This document shows, one piece after another, positions 1 through 26,857 of a stretch of 64,000 nt of DNA. Positions within the stretch are counted from its first letter, which is position 1. Each line of letters opens with the position of its first letter. This stretch comes from Myxocyprinus asiaticus (Eukaryota; Chordata; Actinopteri; Cypriniformes; Catostomidae), in assembly GCF_019703515.2 (NCBI RefSeq), contig NC_059372.1, forward strand, positions 27,367,431 to 27,431,430. The letters run 5' to 3'. The notes beneath the pieces are model-generated. The model was not told the origin of the DNA. It was given only the letters and a program-made list of their open reading frames with translations, and made no database searches. Made by a program: the position numbers and the translations under genes.

Positions 1-894
1 GGCACACCTATTTTTGGGCAATTTCTCCCATTCTTCTTTGCAGGACCTCTCAAGCTCCATCAGGTTGGATGGGGAGCGTTGGTGCACAGCCATTTTCAGA
101 TCTCTCCAGAGATGTTCAATCGGGTTCAAGTCTGGGCTCTGGCTGGGCCACTCAGTGACATTCACAGAGTTGTCCCGTAGCCACTCCTTTGTTATCTTGG
201 CTGTGTGCTTAGGGTCGTTGTGCTGTTGGAAGATGAAGAGCAGGTTTTCATCAAGGATGTCTCTGTACATTGCTGCATTCATCTTTCCCTCGATCCTGAC
301 TAGTCTCCTAGTTCCTGCCGCTGAAAAACATCCCCACAGCATGATGCTGCCACCACCATGCTTCACTGTAGGGATGGTATTGGCCAGGTGATGAGCGGTG
401 CCTGGTTTCCTCCAGACATGACACTTGCCATTCAGGCCAAAGAGTTCAATCTTTGTTTCATCAGACCAGAGAATTTTGTTTCTCATGGTCTGAGAATCCT
501 CCAGGCGGGCTGTCATGTGCCTTTTACTGAGGAATGGCTTCCGTCTGGCCACTCTACCATACAGGCCTGATTGGTGGAGTGCTGCAGAGATGGTTGTTCT
601 TCTGGAAGGTTCTCCTCTCTCCACAGAGAAATGCTGGAGCTCTGTCAGAGTGACCATCGGGTTCTTGGTCACCTCCCTGACTAAGGCCCTTCTCCCCCGA
701 TCACTCAGTTTGGCCGGGCAGCCAGCTCTAGGAAGAGTCCTGGTGGTTCCAAACTTCTTCCATTTACGGATGATGGAGGCCACTGTGCTCATTGAGACTT
801 TCAATGCTGCAGAAATTTTTCTGTACCCTTCCCCAGATCTGTGCCTCAATACAATCCTGTCTCGGAGGTCTACAGACAATTCCTTGGACTTCAT
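1..894 (-). CDS. Tc1-family transposase, open but incomplete at the window edge
   Basis: Read on the minus strand from an ATG at 894-892, the frame stays open for 298 codons to position 1. The start MKSKELSVDLRDRIV is typical of fish Tc1 transposases, which bind terminal repeats through an N-terminal paired-like helix-turn-helix domain and cut DNA with a DD34E catalytic core. The first catalytic Asp (WSDETKIELFG) and the Glu (PDLNPIEHLW) are present. The second catalytic position reads QQHNDPKH: a His stands exactly 34 residues before the Glu, where the family has Asp. The segment between ENLL and the FQQ motif is also about 11 residues shorter than I recall for the family, an in-frame deletion. 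I infer an open but catalytically dead copy. The C-terminus is not visible. Confidence 0.82.
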   Translation of the reverse strand, partial: MKSKELSVDLRDRIVLRHRSGEGYRKISAALKVSMSTVASIIRKWKKFGTTRTLPRAGCPAKLSDRGRRALVREVTKNPMVTLTELQHFSVERGEPSRRTTISAALHQSGLYGRVARRKPFLSKRHMTARLEDSQTMRNKILWSDETKIELFGLNGKCHVWRKPGTAHHLANTIPTVKHGGGSIMLWGCFSAAGTRRLVRIEGKMNAAMYRDILDENLLFIFQQHNDPKHTAKITKEWLRDNSVNVTEWPSQSPDLNPIEHLWRDLKMAVHQRSPSNLMELERSCKEEWEKLPKNRCA

Positions 895-1295
895 GGCTTG
901 GTTTGTGCTCTGACATGCACTGTTAACTGTGGGACCTTATATAGACAGGTGTGTGCCTTTCCAAATCATGTCCAATCAACTGAATTTATCACAGGTGGAC
1001 TCCAATCAAGTTGTAGAAACATCTCAAGGATGATCAGTGGAAACAGGATGCACCTGAGCTCAATTTTGAGTGTCATGGCAAAGGCTGTGAATACTTATGT
1101 ACATGTGATTTTTTTCGTTTTTTATTTTTAATAAATTTGCAAAGATTTCAAACAAACTTCTTTCATGTTGTCATTATGAGGTATTGTTTGTAGAATTTTG
1201 AGGAGCATAATGAATTTAATCCACTTTGGAATAAGGCTGTAACATAACAAAATGTGGAAAAAGTGAAACGCTGTGATTACTTTCCGGATGCACTG
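1..1295 (-). mobile_element. Tc1-like DNA transposon, left part cut by window edge
   Basis: The right terminus reads, on the minus strand, CAGTGCATCCGGAAAGTAAT and abuts a TA dinucleotide at 1296-1297, the usual Tc1/mariner target. The minus strand codes for a Tc1 transposase from 894 leftward (separate entry). Positions 895-1295 are the 5' untranslated part and terminal repeat. The other end lies outside the window, so total length is unknown. Confidence 0.88.
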
Positions 1296-1297
1296 TA

Positions 1298-2650
1298 CTT
1301 CGCCCAAACAGTGCTACGTAAGCATGGGGAAAATGTGAAATATTACAGATGCTACCGATTATTTGTATAGGGCTCACGTTGCACAATAAAAAATAAAATT
1401 TCTCATAATATGACCCCTTTAAAGTGTTAAATCCTCAGAGACAAAGTCAAACAGGGTTAAAGACTGTGACTGTGCTGGAAGATATTCCTTTCTCAGACAG
1501 ACCTCAGATCAGCTCCTCAGATTGTGCCTGCAGTCAGGGGCCTTGTGTTGGTTTACTGCTGAGTATTCCTCATCCTCGTGATGAGCAAATCACCTGATTC
1601 CTTGAAGAAGAGCGCTATTAGCTCAGGGGAAGGACAGGTAAGTGTGGGCGGCTGAGGACACAGTGGCCTATAGAGTGTTTTCAACAGAGCGTATTTGAGA
1701 AGCTGTCACTCCTTTATGTGAGGGCAATGGGAGGGAGAAAAGACTGGATGAAATGAAAGACGGTGAAGAGCCTAAAGAACACAATAGCTGAAAGACTTGG
1801 CAGGTGGCTTGAAGGTTACCTGGAAGAAAGGAAATTTAGAGAATGGTTTTGAAGTGCACAAAAAATCTAAACAGCAGGGAAGGAGACGGAGAGAGTGAGT
1901 GAAGAAGACATTTATTGTAACGTCTAAGAAAAGTGATGGCATAAATTTGCTCACAGGCAGATGTTGTCATGAGCAGAGACAGCTTTGCTGAGTGGTCATG
2001 GCAGGTTAGGGCAGCAAAAATAAAGAGCAAGAGAGAGATTGTATTTAGACTAGGGATGGGCAATGATGATTGGCTAGTTGTCCAACAACCGAGGTCTACA
2101 AGTTTATCTAGATTTTTTTTTTCCATTTCAAACAACAAAGGAATATTTTGATAGTGCCACAGTGTTTACACTTTTTTGGGAAATCAACATATGAAGTGCT
2201 TACTTAAAGTTGTTAGGCTGGAATAGGTGAAATTATTTTAATATACAAAAAAAACATTCTTTACCTTTAAGACAGATTAGTCCAGTGCGTCCAACCCTAT
2301 TATCGAAGGCACACCTCACTCGAAGAATAAATTTTTGCTCCTTTTTGAATTTAGTTGCTTAAAATTAGCTAATGTAACACAATTATTGCATTTTTTGTCA
2401 CAATTTCATTTTATTGTGTGCAATCAACTTAAATTTGAAGTTCTTTTAATACATTTCCGTTGGAACAACGTAAATCATTTTAATTGGCCATAACTAGATG
2501 TACATGTGATGTCAGGTTTCCAGCATGCACTGCGACATGTGCAAAAACTGTGAATTTGGCTGCATCGGAAAACGTAGGCATCTGACTTGATGCCTTGCTG
2601 CCTTATCAGTTAATGGCTTAACCGACAGCGTTTTTGAATGAATGAAACTC
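1298..2650. other. Intronic or intergenic sequence, no gene recognised
   Basis: This lies upstream of the visible klhdc8b exons and is probably one of its introns. A tail reading ATGACCCCTTTAA near 1410-1424 resembles the end of a common fish MITE. A short ATG-started frame at 1580-1640 ends at a good GTAAGT donor but matches nothing I know. The rest is AT-rich and featureless. Confidence 0.5.
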
Positions 2651-3909
2651 TTAAAGGATTAGTTCACCCAAAAATGAAAATTCAGTCATTGTTTACTCAC
2701 CCCTGTGTTGTTATAACCCTATATGGCTTTCTTTCTTTTACTTAAAACAAAGGGAGAAATTGTGAAAAAAATTTGTGCTCAGTGATGTCATACAATGGCA
2801 GTTTATGGTGATCACCTCTTCATGCTTCAAAAGAATGCAAAAGTATAATTCAGAAGTCTAGTGAATTATTCCATGAGACTCATGATTGTTATGAAAGCAT
2901 ATGATAAGGTTTGGTGAGAAATAATCAGAAATGAATGTATTATTTAGTGAAAATGTTCACTGACCGTTGATCTCCTGTGTGCGTTCATGATAGGGCACGT
3001 GAGCATCAGTTTACGCAGTGCCCTCGTGTCACTGGGGCGTTCAGGCAAAAACTTGTTAAGAACACAATACAGCTGCACACAAAACAGAGAACAGAATTTA
3101 CTAAACATGTCTGAAGAGTTTGTTGTCGAAGGATTGATGCATTTTTAGGCCCAGCCTTATTTTTTTAACATAGTACTCAGAAATCAAACAGAAACATAGA
3201 GGAGGCTACCTGACAGCAAACGACACGCAATAAAAGGTACATTTTCTATGGTAATCAGAGTTTTTGTTCTAACCAGCAGTGACGAGCGACGGTATATTCT
3301 ATCGATCGTGTGTTTTCTATTTTCTGCATTCAGTAACTCGGTCCACTGTGATCTGACAACGGTCCAAAAACTCGGAAAAAAAAATACAAATACAGCTGGG
3401 CATAGAAATGCAGCAATTCTTTGACTACAAACTCTTCAGACATGTTTAGTAAGTTCTGTTCTCTGTTTTGTAGCTGTGTTATGTTCTGTTGTCACTATCG
3501 CTGTGGAGGACCTGTTTTTAGATAAACAAAATGAGTTTTCACTTGAAAGCCCCAATGTTGCGAGAGGGCATCGTGAACTGTTGCTCTCGTGCCCTATAAT
3601 GAACGCGCACAGGAGATCAAAGGTCAGTGAACATTTTCAGGTTGTTTCTCACCATACCTTAACATAGGCTTTCATAACAATCATGAGTCTCATGGAATAA
3701 TTTATTCAACTTCTGAATTATACTTTTGTGTCCTTTTGAAGCTTGAAGAGGTGGTCAACATAAAATGCCATTGCATGACATCACTGAGCAAAATGTTTTC
3801 ACAATTTCTCCCTTTGTGTTAAGAAAAAGAAAGTCATATAGGGTTATAACAACACAGGTGTGAGTAAACAATGACTGAATTTTCATTTTTGGGTGAACAA
3901 TCCTTTGAA
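2651..3909. repeat. Large fold-back element with MITE ends
   Basis: The left end reads TTAAAGGATTAGTTCACCC and the right end is its inverted counterpart. The inverted similarity runs far inward. The left arm covers about 2651-3132 and the right arm about 3423-3909, including matched internal blocks such as TCTGAAGAGTTTG at 3110 and CAAACTCTTCAGA at 3429. A spacer of roughly 290 bp separates them. The ends are the same as in the smaller MITEs elsewhere in the window. It has no coding capacity. Confidence 0.8.
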
Positions 3910-4146
3910 GGAAACTGGTCTCAGAACAATTTGAAAACCCCCTTTATTTGTATCCTCTGTATAAAGCCTCCGAAGCATTTTCCAGTTTTCGGACGCAGTG
4001 TTAATGTCTTAATATTTGCTTTTTATTGCAGTATTTGCACTGGTGGTGTTTGTTGTCCCTTGGGTTTTGTATCATGTGAGTGAATATATTTCCAAAAATA
4101 TGATTGTTGAGTGTCAACGTCATTGTGGTTTGTGTTGGATTTTAAT

Positions 4147-4831
4147 GCTGCGTTTCACTCAAAGTCGGATGTGGGAAATTCCAACTTGGTATCTCCGATC
4201 TCAATAAAGGCTTTCCATTGACCGATGCTCAGAAGATGATGTATATGCAAACAAAATTGCTATTTTCACGTTAGTTTAGCAGTTGTTCGATCATCACCAG
4301 AGATGTCTCCTAGAAACCAAACTGATCAACAGTGCTGCAATACTAGCATTTGTTGTACAGGTGTACGATTATCAAGAGACAGTTTAATTTACCATATTTT
4401 ACATTTACATTTATGCATTTGGCAGATGCTTTTATCAAAAGCAACTTACAATGCACTTATTACAGGGACAGTCCCCCCAAAGCAACCTGAAGTTAGGTGC
4501 CTTGCTCAAGGACACAATGTTGGTGGCTGCCAACATTGTTTAAACACCTGTCTCTACAAAAGTTTGCTAAACAGGTATTTTATGATGTAATGTAGGAACC
4601 TTGACTCATTGAATGATATTATATAATAAAAATGAATGTTTATCATAAACTTTGTACATATCCCTGTATGCCGCCATGTTTGTGTGATGTCACGCACCTG
4701 CATCTCGGCAAAATCGGAGTTGAAGATTTCCGCACAAGTTTCCAAGTTGGAAGTCTGACTTCAAGGGGCATTCCACTGCATGTTTCCTGATAGGAAGTTG
4801 TAAATTCCAACTTTGCGAGTTGAATGGAACC
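4147..4831. repeat. MITE-like repeat with inverted ends (family C, copy 1)
   Basis: The left end (GCTGCGTTTCACTCAAAGTC) and the right end (GCGAGTTGAATGGAACCT) are imperfect inverted repeats. The body matches a second copy at 62657-63300, for example AGAGATGTCTCCTAG and GTGTACGATTATCAA. A SINE-like segment at 4399-4535 interrupts it. It is non-coding. Confidence 0.7.
4399..4535 (+). repeat. SINE-like short interspersed repeat
   Basis: It starts with TTACATTTACATTTATGCAT, then GGCAGATGCTTTTATC, and ends near CTTGCTCAAGGACACAATG. This is a very common teleost short repeat. A second copy in reverse orientation lies at 62955-63078 and a fragment at 55987-56040. I do not assign a family name with certainty. 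Confidence 0.65.
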
Positions 4832-6487
4832 TAGTCTCGACTACGGCAAAAGTCTGGGGATTTTCGCAGCTTACAAAGGCAAAGAACCACCCACTTAGGC
4901 AGGAAAAGTCATCTAACTGACATGTAAAGCGACCAATCACAGTCGGGTTTGTCATTACGTGATATTTAGGGGCGGGGTTATCAGAGACATCTCGTACCAT
5001 AATAAAAGATTGCCATTATAATTTATATAATTGCGTGCGAGTGTCTGCCAACGATTTCATAGAAAACACACAGGAAATAGCAGAAAATGTACAGCACAGT
5101 GTAAGTACAGCACAGAAAACCTCATCACAGAGTATTTCACAGATATAACTAAGTAAACAAAGCAGAATATGCAGCTCTGCTCATGGATATCCACTTTACT
5201 TTCTGCTACGTGCCTCAAACCAAACGCTGAATATCTTTAAAATAGTTGATGTCACTAAACTAGCGAACTTGGGCAAATTTTGTGATTTATTTAGTCCTCA
5301 AAAGTGCTTATTGTATCAACATGGAACCTTTTGAACTCATTGCTTCCACCCAGACCAGCGCAAACTAGGCTCTCGGAAATCATGTAGAAGTCAGCCAATC
5401 AGATTGGACTGGTTGGACTGAGAAAGCATTTCCAATTTTGTGTGCTATAAGCATCAGACGGTTAGTACAAAGACTGTGGGCACGCCGTCTGAGGGTGAGA
5501 CTAAATGGAACCCACCATAAGGTCCCCGCATGCCTAGTTGGAAAGCTTGATTTAAATCATCAGCAAGATGTCGTCCTCTATTGTTGAGAATACAAGCTCA
5601 CAGCTTGTTACACTTACAACAACAAATGTTTTACAAAAAAAAAAAAAATGGAAGTGGTATAAATTAAGTTGCCTTAACATAATTAAAATGATGACTGACA
5701 TATTTTTATCCAGTAGATGTGACAAAATGTATTTAAGTTTGTACAATAAGACTTCATTTTTAATGAAAAAATGTAATGTTTTTCTTTTTTTATTTGCAAG
5801 AGTACACATTTTGAATGTCTCATTGATCTAACACATCAATTTCAGAGTTCTCTACTAATGACCTGATAAGTTAAATTAGGTGTGTTAGTTAAGACAGTGT
5901 TAGTTAGACATGGAAAACTTGTACCTTTGGTGTGCCTTTAGGAATTGGGTTAGGAAACTTGACTTGTCAACTAGTCATTCAGGCAGCCCATCAACTAGTC
6001 TGTTTTGAAAATAGGTGTTTTTGCATATCCCTAGTTTGGACTGCGTGTTTATCGGTCAGGTCTCAGAGACTGGCAAAGCAGAATCTTAGAGCACTCAATG
6101 CAGCCTTTTCTGAGCTGTTTGTACATTACTAAAATTGTTTATCTGTCCATCTGTATTGCTCAGAGCAGATCAACTGTGTGTGTGTGAGGCTGAGCTCTCT
6201 CTGACTCCTTTCGGTAGATGCTTGTTTTGTTTTATTGCAGTCATTATGGTATATTATGGTATCCATGTCAGTTTTAGCCAGTCCCCACATGCTGCCAAAT
6301 GAAGATAAATGACCATGAGCAACACACGCCCCATTTGGTAAAACTACATAGAGTGATTTACATTATCAGATTTAAGAGAAAAGTAGCATGTTTTTCTGTT
6401 GACCCTTATGCCTACATAGTTGATCATATGATCTTGACTTATTTTCTGACCTTTGACCTCTCATGTGTGTTTGTAACCTTTGTATAG
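4832..6487. other. Spacer or intron before the klhdc8b exon
   Basis: From 4832 to about 5520 the sequence continues with repeat-like motifs (GGTTCCATT-type ends at both sides). From 5520 to 6487 I see AT-rich sequence with an A-run at 5633-5648 and no recognisable exon. The kelch exon upstream of 6488 is not in this interval and must lie left of the window. Confidence 0.45.
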
Positions 6488-20635
<14,148 letters not shown>

Positions 20636-23600
20636 CACATACACACTTCAATGAACAAATACATCACTTCATCCTCACATGTTGTACTGTTCAGAGCACA
20701 TGCTCTGCAAGCACACAGACAAACAAACAAGCCAAGCTGACCTGTATGTCTCTTGGACACATTCACAGACTTTTCCTACAGAGATGCATCAGCTTTATAC
20801 TTTGAATAGTGGAGACAGTCTACTGGAGCTTGGACAGAAGACTCTTGGACTGGAGATCTAAGACAAGCAAAAAAAAATTTATTTATATATATATAATTAA
20901 TCTAGCTATATTAATATACAGTATATATACAATTAATAAATATTTATTTATATATATACCATAATAAATATAGTGGCCAAAAATGCATTTGGACACTTAC
21001 AGTAAGCCAGACTTAAAATACCTGAATGTCATTGCATTAGATAACAAAATATAAAAGCAAGCGGCCAACGAATGATGTATGCATTTATTTTTTTTATTTT
21101 TTTCAGAACTAACTTCACTTATGTTAGCCATTTTTGCTATTACTTTTAACCAACTGGTGTCAATGTGATTTTTAGTTCACACAGGTGTCCTAGCAGAGTA
21201 ATCGATGGAGTAGTTCATCACATTGACAGTGGATCCAGTAATGTTTGACAACCAGAAAGTCTCCAAATAGTTTTGTCTTAATTTTGAACAAAATATTGTT
21301 TTATAATTTAAAACCTAACAAACTTAATTTTTGCTTGAGAAGTATTTGTTTGTTTGTTTTATAATGCAAAGACATTCATACATTTTTAAGTGTGGCTAAT
21401 GTTTCCAATTAATTTTTGGCTCCACTGTCCAGTATATAGATGTGCAAACCTTTACAGGCAGGCAAACACACAACACTCCAGACGCCTTTGAAATGTTCAA
21501 TATTTTTCTGTATCCAAGCAGGGTAATTTTCTGGCAAACTAAAGAGGAACTTAGGGCCATATCCACCAAGCTGCCACAGCACCGGTCTGAGGTAGCATGT
21601 TTAGCACTTTTTGCATTGTAGACAAACAGAGGATGTGCTGTGTGAGAATTTAGAAATGGGAGGATGCGTGTGTGTGTGTGTGTGTGTGTGTATGTTTTTG
21701 TACCTTCACAGCCATGCACGTGTGAAATTTAGAGTTGTTAAGAGTGAAGAGAGCACTCTTATCCAACTTGTCTTATGACAATTCTAAATAATAGTATGAG
21801 ATGGCGAAATTGTTTATGAGTTGGCTCATACAAAAACATACAACTTTTACTGCTATAGTGAAAAAGTAATTAAGAAACGAACAATTTTATGGCAATCTTT
21901 CCTAAGTTTAACCCCTAATCTAAACCTATAACCATAAAGTCTAATCCCCAATTTGAGTGTACCACGGAAGAAATAAAACATCAAGTTTTGAACGAGACAA
22001 GGGAAGCATAATAAAGGTTGTTGGCATCAGTAATTTTTATTGCATAAATAAACAAGAAATGAGTAACCAGATTTGTTCACATACATTTCTATCTTAAAAT
22101 AAAGTGTTCGATAGGAGGCTAGCTAAAATTAAATGCCTGTTTTGAATCGATTTATAATTCTGTTTGTTGATTGGTTGGTCTTGATGGGAATAAAAGTCAT
22201 ACCTATTTGTACAAGCCATGTCATACCATATCGTATGATTTCGCCATCTCGTTTGAATTATTACATGTTGTCACCAGACTATGTTGTCTTATCTCACTAA
22301 TGCCTACACTGTAGCATGAGACAGCAAAGATGAAAAACTACATGGATTATCTTGCCAGTCAAAGGAATGTTATGGGTAAAACACAAGCTAAGCACTATAA
22401 ATATTAGCCACAGATGCTGTTAATTACCACAGACAATAATTTTGACTTCTCAGTTTGTAAAAACAGGTAAAAATGGTTTACAGTAATGTACTTACAATAG
22501 AAGTCTATGGGGGCATGGGGGAATCTGACAAAGTGCGTTCTTTTCTAAATGTACACTGTGGAAAACCTTGACACTAAAATATTACCATTTTGTAAATACT
22601 TTATAAGTCAGCTAAGCAAATTTTCAACATCGTTACGCACGTTAAAAGCACTATAATTTTATTTTACCCAGCAGCTCTAATTCAAATGATGCTGTGAGTA
22701 GCTGGACCGACAAGTGATGGTTTTCTGCCTTTTGGGGTCATATTTAATTGGAAGCTATTTCTTCAGGGAAAGAACTAATTAAATCTAGCCATTGTAGTTG
22801 CAATACAAGCCGCACAGACACACGTTAACTGTTTTTGAGTGACCCATTTACTGGATGAGATCTCAGAGGACATGGAGGAGGACAGAGGACTCACTTCTTG
22901 TAATTTTGATGAGATAAAACCCTTGACGTAGACCTCATATGCCTCATTCTTGGTTCACTGGTGCCCTGTTGGGGGTCCTGTATTCCTCCACTGATGATCT
23001 GACATCTGAGTATCGGGTCACTGAGCTCATTTAGCATGCAGAAAACAGAACTTGTGCATGTCAGGAATTTGGATGACAGGTTTGGGTGCACTAAAATCAG
23101 GTGCATCTCACCATTTGAGGGTCAGTATGGCTTTGATTTTTCTGGTATGTGTGTACAATGGATTTCAAAAGTCTCAGTCAGCTATTTTGCTTTTTTATAG
23201 TTTAATAGCATTTTTCATTACAAAAGATCAGCATAACAAATGTGCTTATTTGATACGTTTTTATTTTTATTTATTTATTTATTTTTTATTTTACATCATA
23301 GCGCTTCTTGATTTTTTAAATAATAATTTTAAAAATCCTAAAACTGTCTGTTTATATCCAAGTTTAAATAAGATTTTGAATACTAGATTTTCAGTCTGGG
23401 TGCAGACTTTTGAAACCCTAAAGAGAAGGGTTGTGACACCGACAAACAATTTTTATTGCGCACTTTCTCAGATGTTTCGGTGACCCTTCATTATTGGCCG
23501 ATGTGATGCCTGAGGGTGAAATAAGATGTTCATATTTGAAACCTTTGTGCAAGTGCATATGGCTGTTTGTGTATATGTGTCTTTGTTTGGTTTGGTTGTG

Positions 23601-24274
23601 TGGATTGGTTTTGAATGCTCTGTCTGTGTATGACAAAAGCATCCAATATTAAATATGACACATGCCTGCTCACAAATATGAGGATCAAAGGAGCAAACAC
23701 ATACAATCCACACACACACTCACTTAACAAGCCTTTTTTTTTTCGATTTACACCTCCCTAATGACTGTGATATTGTGCTTGCTGCCGGCGGTCTTGTGCA
23801 ACATGTCACAGTGGAAATACAAACGTGATGGACGAATATTTCTGGCTGTATGGAGCCATGACAGTCATGCCTTCTCTGAGACAACAACAGAGGACTGGAA
23901 GATATGTAACAACACCAGAAGATGAGCAGTTATTTTTATTATTTTATTTTTGTCACTGGTGTTGGATTATGCTCTGCTGCAGACTAGCTCAAAGAGTGAG
24001 TTCATTTTCACTTAAGTTTCATGTGAGGTTAAATTTCACCGTGGTTCACATTTGAAACACTCTACTAGCAAGGCAGAGTCGGCGATGTGTGAATAGATGA
24101 TCTGAGGGACAGAGATAATGCTGAAAGAAAAATACCTCTATTTATTTCTTTTCTACAAATTCTGCAACAAGAAACATGACTCATCTTGGAGAGTATTTTT
24201 GCTTGTGTCCCATTTTTGCTGCCTCTGTGTAATGAAAAACATCATTACTATTATAAAGTCACTGTCGTTAGATG
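20636..24274. other. klhdc8b 3' UTR and downstream spacer
   Basis: The 3' UTR probably runs to about 20960. Beyond it are two decayed inverted-end elements, around 20972-21431 (AGTGGCCAAAAATGC / TTTTTGGCTCCACT) and around 21775-22270 (GAGATGGCGAAAT / ATTTCGCCATCTC). There is a (TG)n at 21666-21692. From 22270 to 24274 I see nothing that supports a gene. Confidence 0.5.
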
Positions 24275-24541
24275 TTAAAGGGAAGTTAAAATTCTGTCAT
24301 TTACACACCCTGATGACTTTCTACTGAGGAACACAAAAGGAGATTGTTAGGCTGAATGTTAGGGACTGACAGTCTCAGTGACCTTTCAATTTCACTGTAT
24401 GGCAAAAGATGCAATGAGAGTGAGTGGTGACTGAGGCTAATACTCTGCCTAACATCTCTTGTGTTTCATGGAAGAAAGTAAGTCTTTGGAGTTTGGAATA
24501 ACATGAGGGTAAGTAAATGATGACAGACTTTTTATTTTTGT
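24275..24541. repeat. Family A MITE, diverged
   Basis: The left end is TTAAAGGGAAGTTAAAATTC. The right arm carries CATGAGGGTAAGTAAATGAT. Inverted internal arms CACCCTGATGACTTTC / GAAAGTAAGTC and a central CAGTCTCAGTGACC / GGTGACTGAGG are visible. The right terminus is eroded. Confidence 0.6.
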
Positions 24542-25645
24542 ATTTTGAATTAGGGGATTCACATATTCTAATTTCTAAAAGTGCAAAATATTTTACTCGA
24601 ATTGTTTATTTCAGAGGGTAAGCGAATGCTGTTCAAACCTCGACACAGTGCTTTCATTTACTTTAGGAAATTATACAAATTGTTTGACTTTGTTTTTTTT
24701 ACACAAACATATTCAAAAGCATTTGTCTTTTGCCCTTATTCGTATGTAAATCACTTCAGACTAAACACCGTGTAGTGATCACCTAAACTCTAAGTAGCAG
24801 TTGTTTTGCAGTGAATTTTCAAGTTTTTCCATGTTATCTGAATATACTGTGGTGAATTTCGAGTCCGAGTCGGTGAACTAATGCAGCTTCTCCAGTGTCT
24901 TGTGGATTTACCTGTATATTTTTGTTCATTTGTGAGGTGACAGGTTGACATGTAGGCCCATAATACAAGGAGCTGATGGTCTGTTGTTTCTTTATGATGT
25001 TGTGCTGTCATATAGTGGTGTAATAGTGGTAGCTGATGGCCTCTGACAGTCTTCAACATGCAGTGCCGACACTCTGGGCATATATAATCTCCATAAAAAA
25101 TCAGTGAAAATCCACATTATCTCATTGCATTATCTCTAATCTGAAGATGGATAAGTGTTGGCTTTAGCCCTAAGCGGAAAATACAATTTTAGTTCATGTT
25201 TTTTCATCTATGAAATATTGCAACCCTTTTGGCATTAAGGATTGTTTCACACTGAGGAAGATGAGCAGAGACACACAGACAGCCCAGGGGAACTAACAAA
25301 GTCCCATGAGATTACAGTGCATCCATCTACACAGCGAAAGCTGTTTACAGGCACACTGTTGTCGACCATGCACTAAATCAATTTCTGTTGTAACACTTTG
25401 AAAAAGCAGGTAACTGTTATCCACATTCTTTATTCTATGAGTGTTTGAAGAACTAAGGGACCATAGATCTGTTGGTTTATGAGTAATGTAGTCATGTACC
25501 TCTGTAAGCCAAGACAACATGCTGAGGCTATTAATGGCTGTTAATTGAAACTCTGTATAAAATAGATAACATTTGAAACATTGTGTAGAAAATAGTTTCT
25601 TCAGAAATGGCCTGCAACTTTTGTGCAAATAACACTTTGACATAT
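24542..25645. other. Spacer, no feature recognised
   Basis: AT-rich sequence. The short open frames here show no conserved family character and no convincing splice pattern. Confidence 0.45.
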
Positions 25646-25647
25646 CT

Positions 25648-25962
25648 TAAAGGTGCTGTAAGCGATTTTACCATTTTTGCTAGCTTCCACCGTTTTGCTA
25701 ACTTCAAACTTCTACACGCGCTCTCTCCAAAACCCCGCCCTCCAAAGATGCGTCCACAAAACCAGGGCAAAATGATTGACGGACAGAGAGTGTTTCTGAT
25801 TGGCTAGTTTTACGATTACAAAAGCGTAATTTTTGCTGTTTACATAGCCTATGGCTTTCACAAAGACAGGTGTGATTTCTGTGATATCAGTCGGGTAGTT
25901 TGGATTTATTTTTTATTTATGTTTTTGTATTACAGGTAAATAACTTAAAGCACCTTTAAAGT
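25648..25962. repeat. MITE with TTAAAGGTGCTG ends
   Basis: The left end is CTTAAAGGTGCTGTAAGCG and the right end AACTTAAAGCACCTTTAA, inverted and about 310 bp apart. The interior includes CCCCGCCCTCCAAAG and GATTGGCTAG, which are frequent in fish repeats. It is non-coding. Confidence 0.7.
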
Positions 25963-26003
25963 TGAAGGACAGATAGCAATATATAAAGCCACACCAGAAT
26001 AGC

Positions 26004-26526
26004 TTAAAGGGATAGTTCACCCAAAATTTTACATTCTTTCATCATTTACTCACCCTCATGCCATTCCAAATGTGTATGACTTTCTTTCTTCAGCAAAACA
26101 CAAAGATTTTTAGAAGAATAAATCAGCTCTGTAGGTCCATACAATGCAAGTGAATGATGATCACACCACATAGCTCCAAACATCACATAAAGGAAACTGT
26201 ATCTTCAGAAAGAATATGTTAGATGTGGGTGATAAATAGATCAAAATTTAAGTCATTTTTTACTCTAAATCTCCACTTTTACTTTTACATCTGAAAGCCA
26301 CATGTGGTGCCTTTAGTTTTACTTTCACATGTTAAAGTGGAGATTCAGAGTAAAAAAAGGACTGATCACTATTCACTTGCATTGTATGGACCTACAGAGC
26401 TAATACATTTGTTTAAAAATTGCTGTTTGTGTTCTGAAGAAGAAAGAAAGTCATACACATCTGAGATGGCATGAGGGTGAGTAAATGATGAGAGAATTGT
26501 CATTTTTGGGTGAACTATCCTTTTAA
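26004..26526. repeat. TTAA-flanked MITE (family A, long form)
   Basis: The ends are TTAAAGGGATAGTTCACCC and GGGTGAACTATCCTTTTAA. Internal arms carry CTCTGTAGGTCCATACAATG and its inverse near 26380. The centre is a palindrome around 26300 (AGTGGAGAT / ATCTCCACT type). The long-form interior recurs at 36.0, 47.3 and 53.3 kb. Confidence 0.82.
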
Positions 26527-26857
26527 CTTTGGTGGAGTGAAATCTGTGGCACCTGTTATACCCCCTATTGTATGTTAGCAGAGAGAACTTCACTTGAACC
26601 TGGCTATATATGTTAACAAGCTCTGGATTTAAATCTGAATTGTCTTGAAATATGTTGACACACAATTGCAAGTCCAGTTCATTAGTTCAGTGCCTATATA
26701 TGTGAGGTAGTGCCTCTACTATGATTTCTGTAATAAACTCTTTGAACATTTCTATGTGATCCTGTGTGGTTCTATGTGTCTCTTTTTCTCGAACTTCGGT
26801 GTAACTGGTGGGCTGCGATTTTGTTCTTGACTGGTTAACACAACAAAGACAAATGAA

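Noticed and set aside
1580..1640. Short ATG frame followed by a strong GTAAGT donor
   Set aside because: It encodes about 20 residues unlike kelch or any family I know, and no matching exon pair was found. Probably chance.
22891..23483. Overlapping open frames considered as a small gene
   Set aside because: No conserved motif, low-complexity Phe/Tyr-rich translation, and no splice context.
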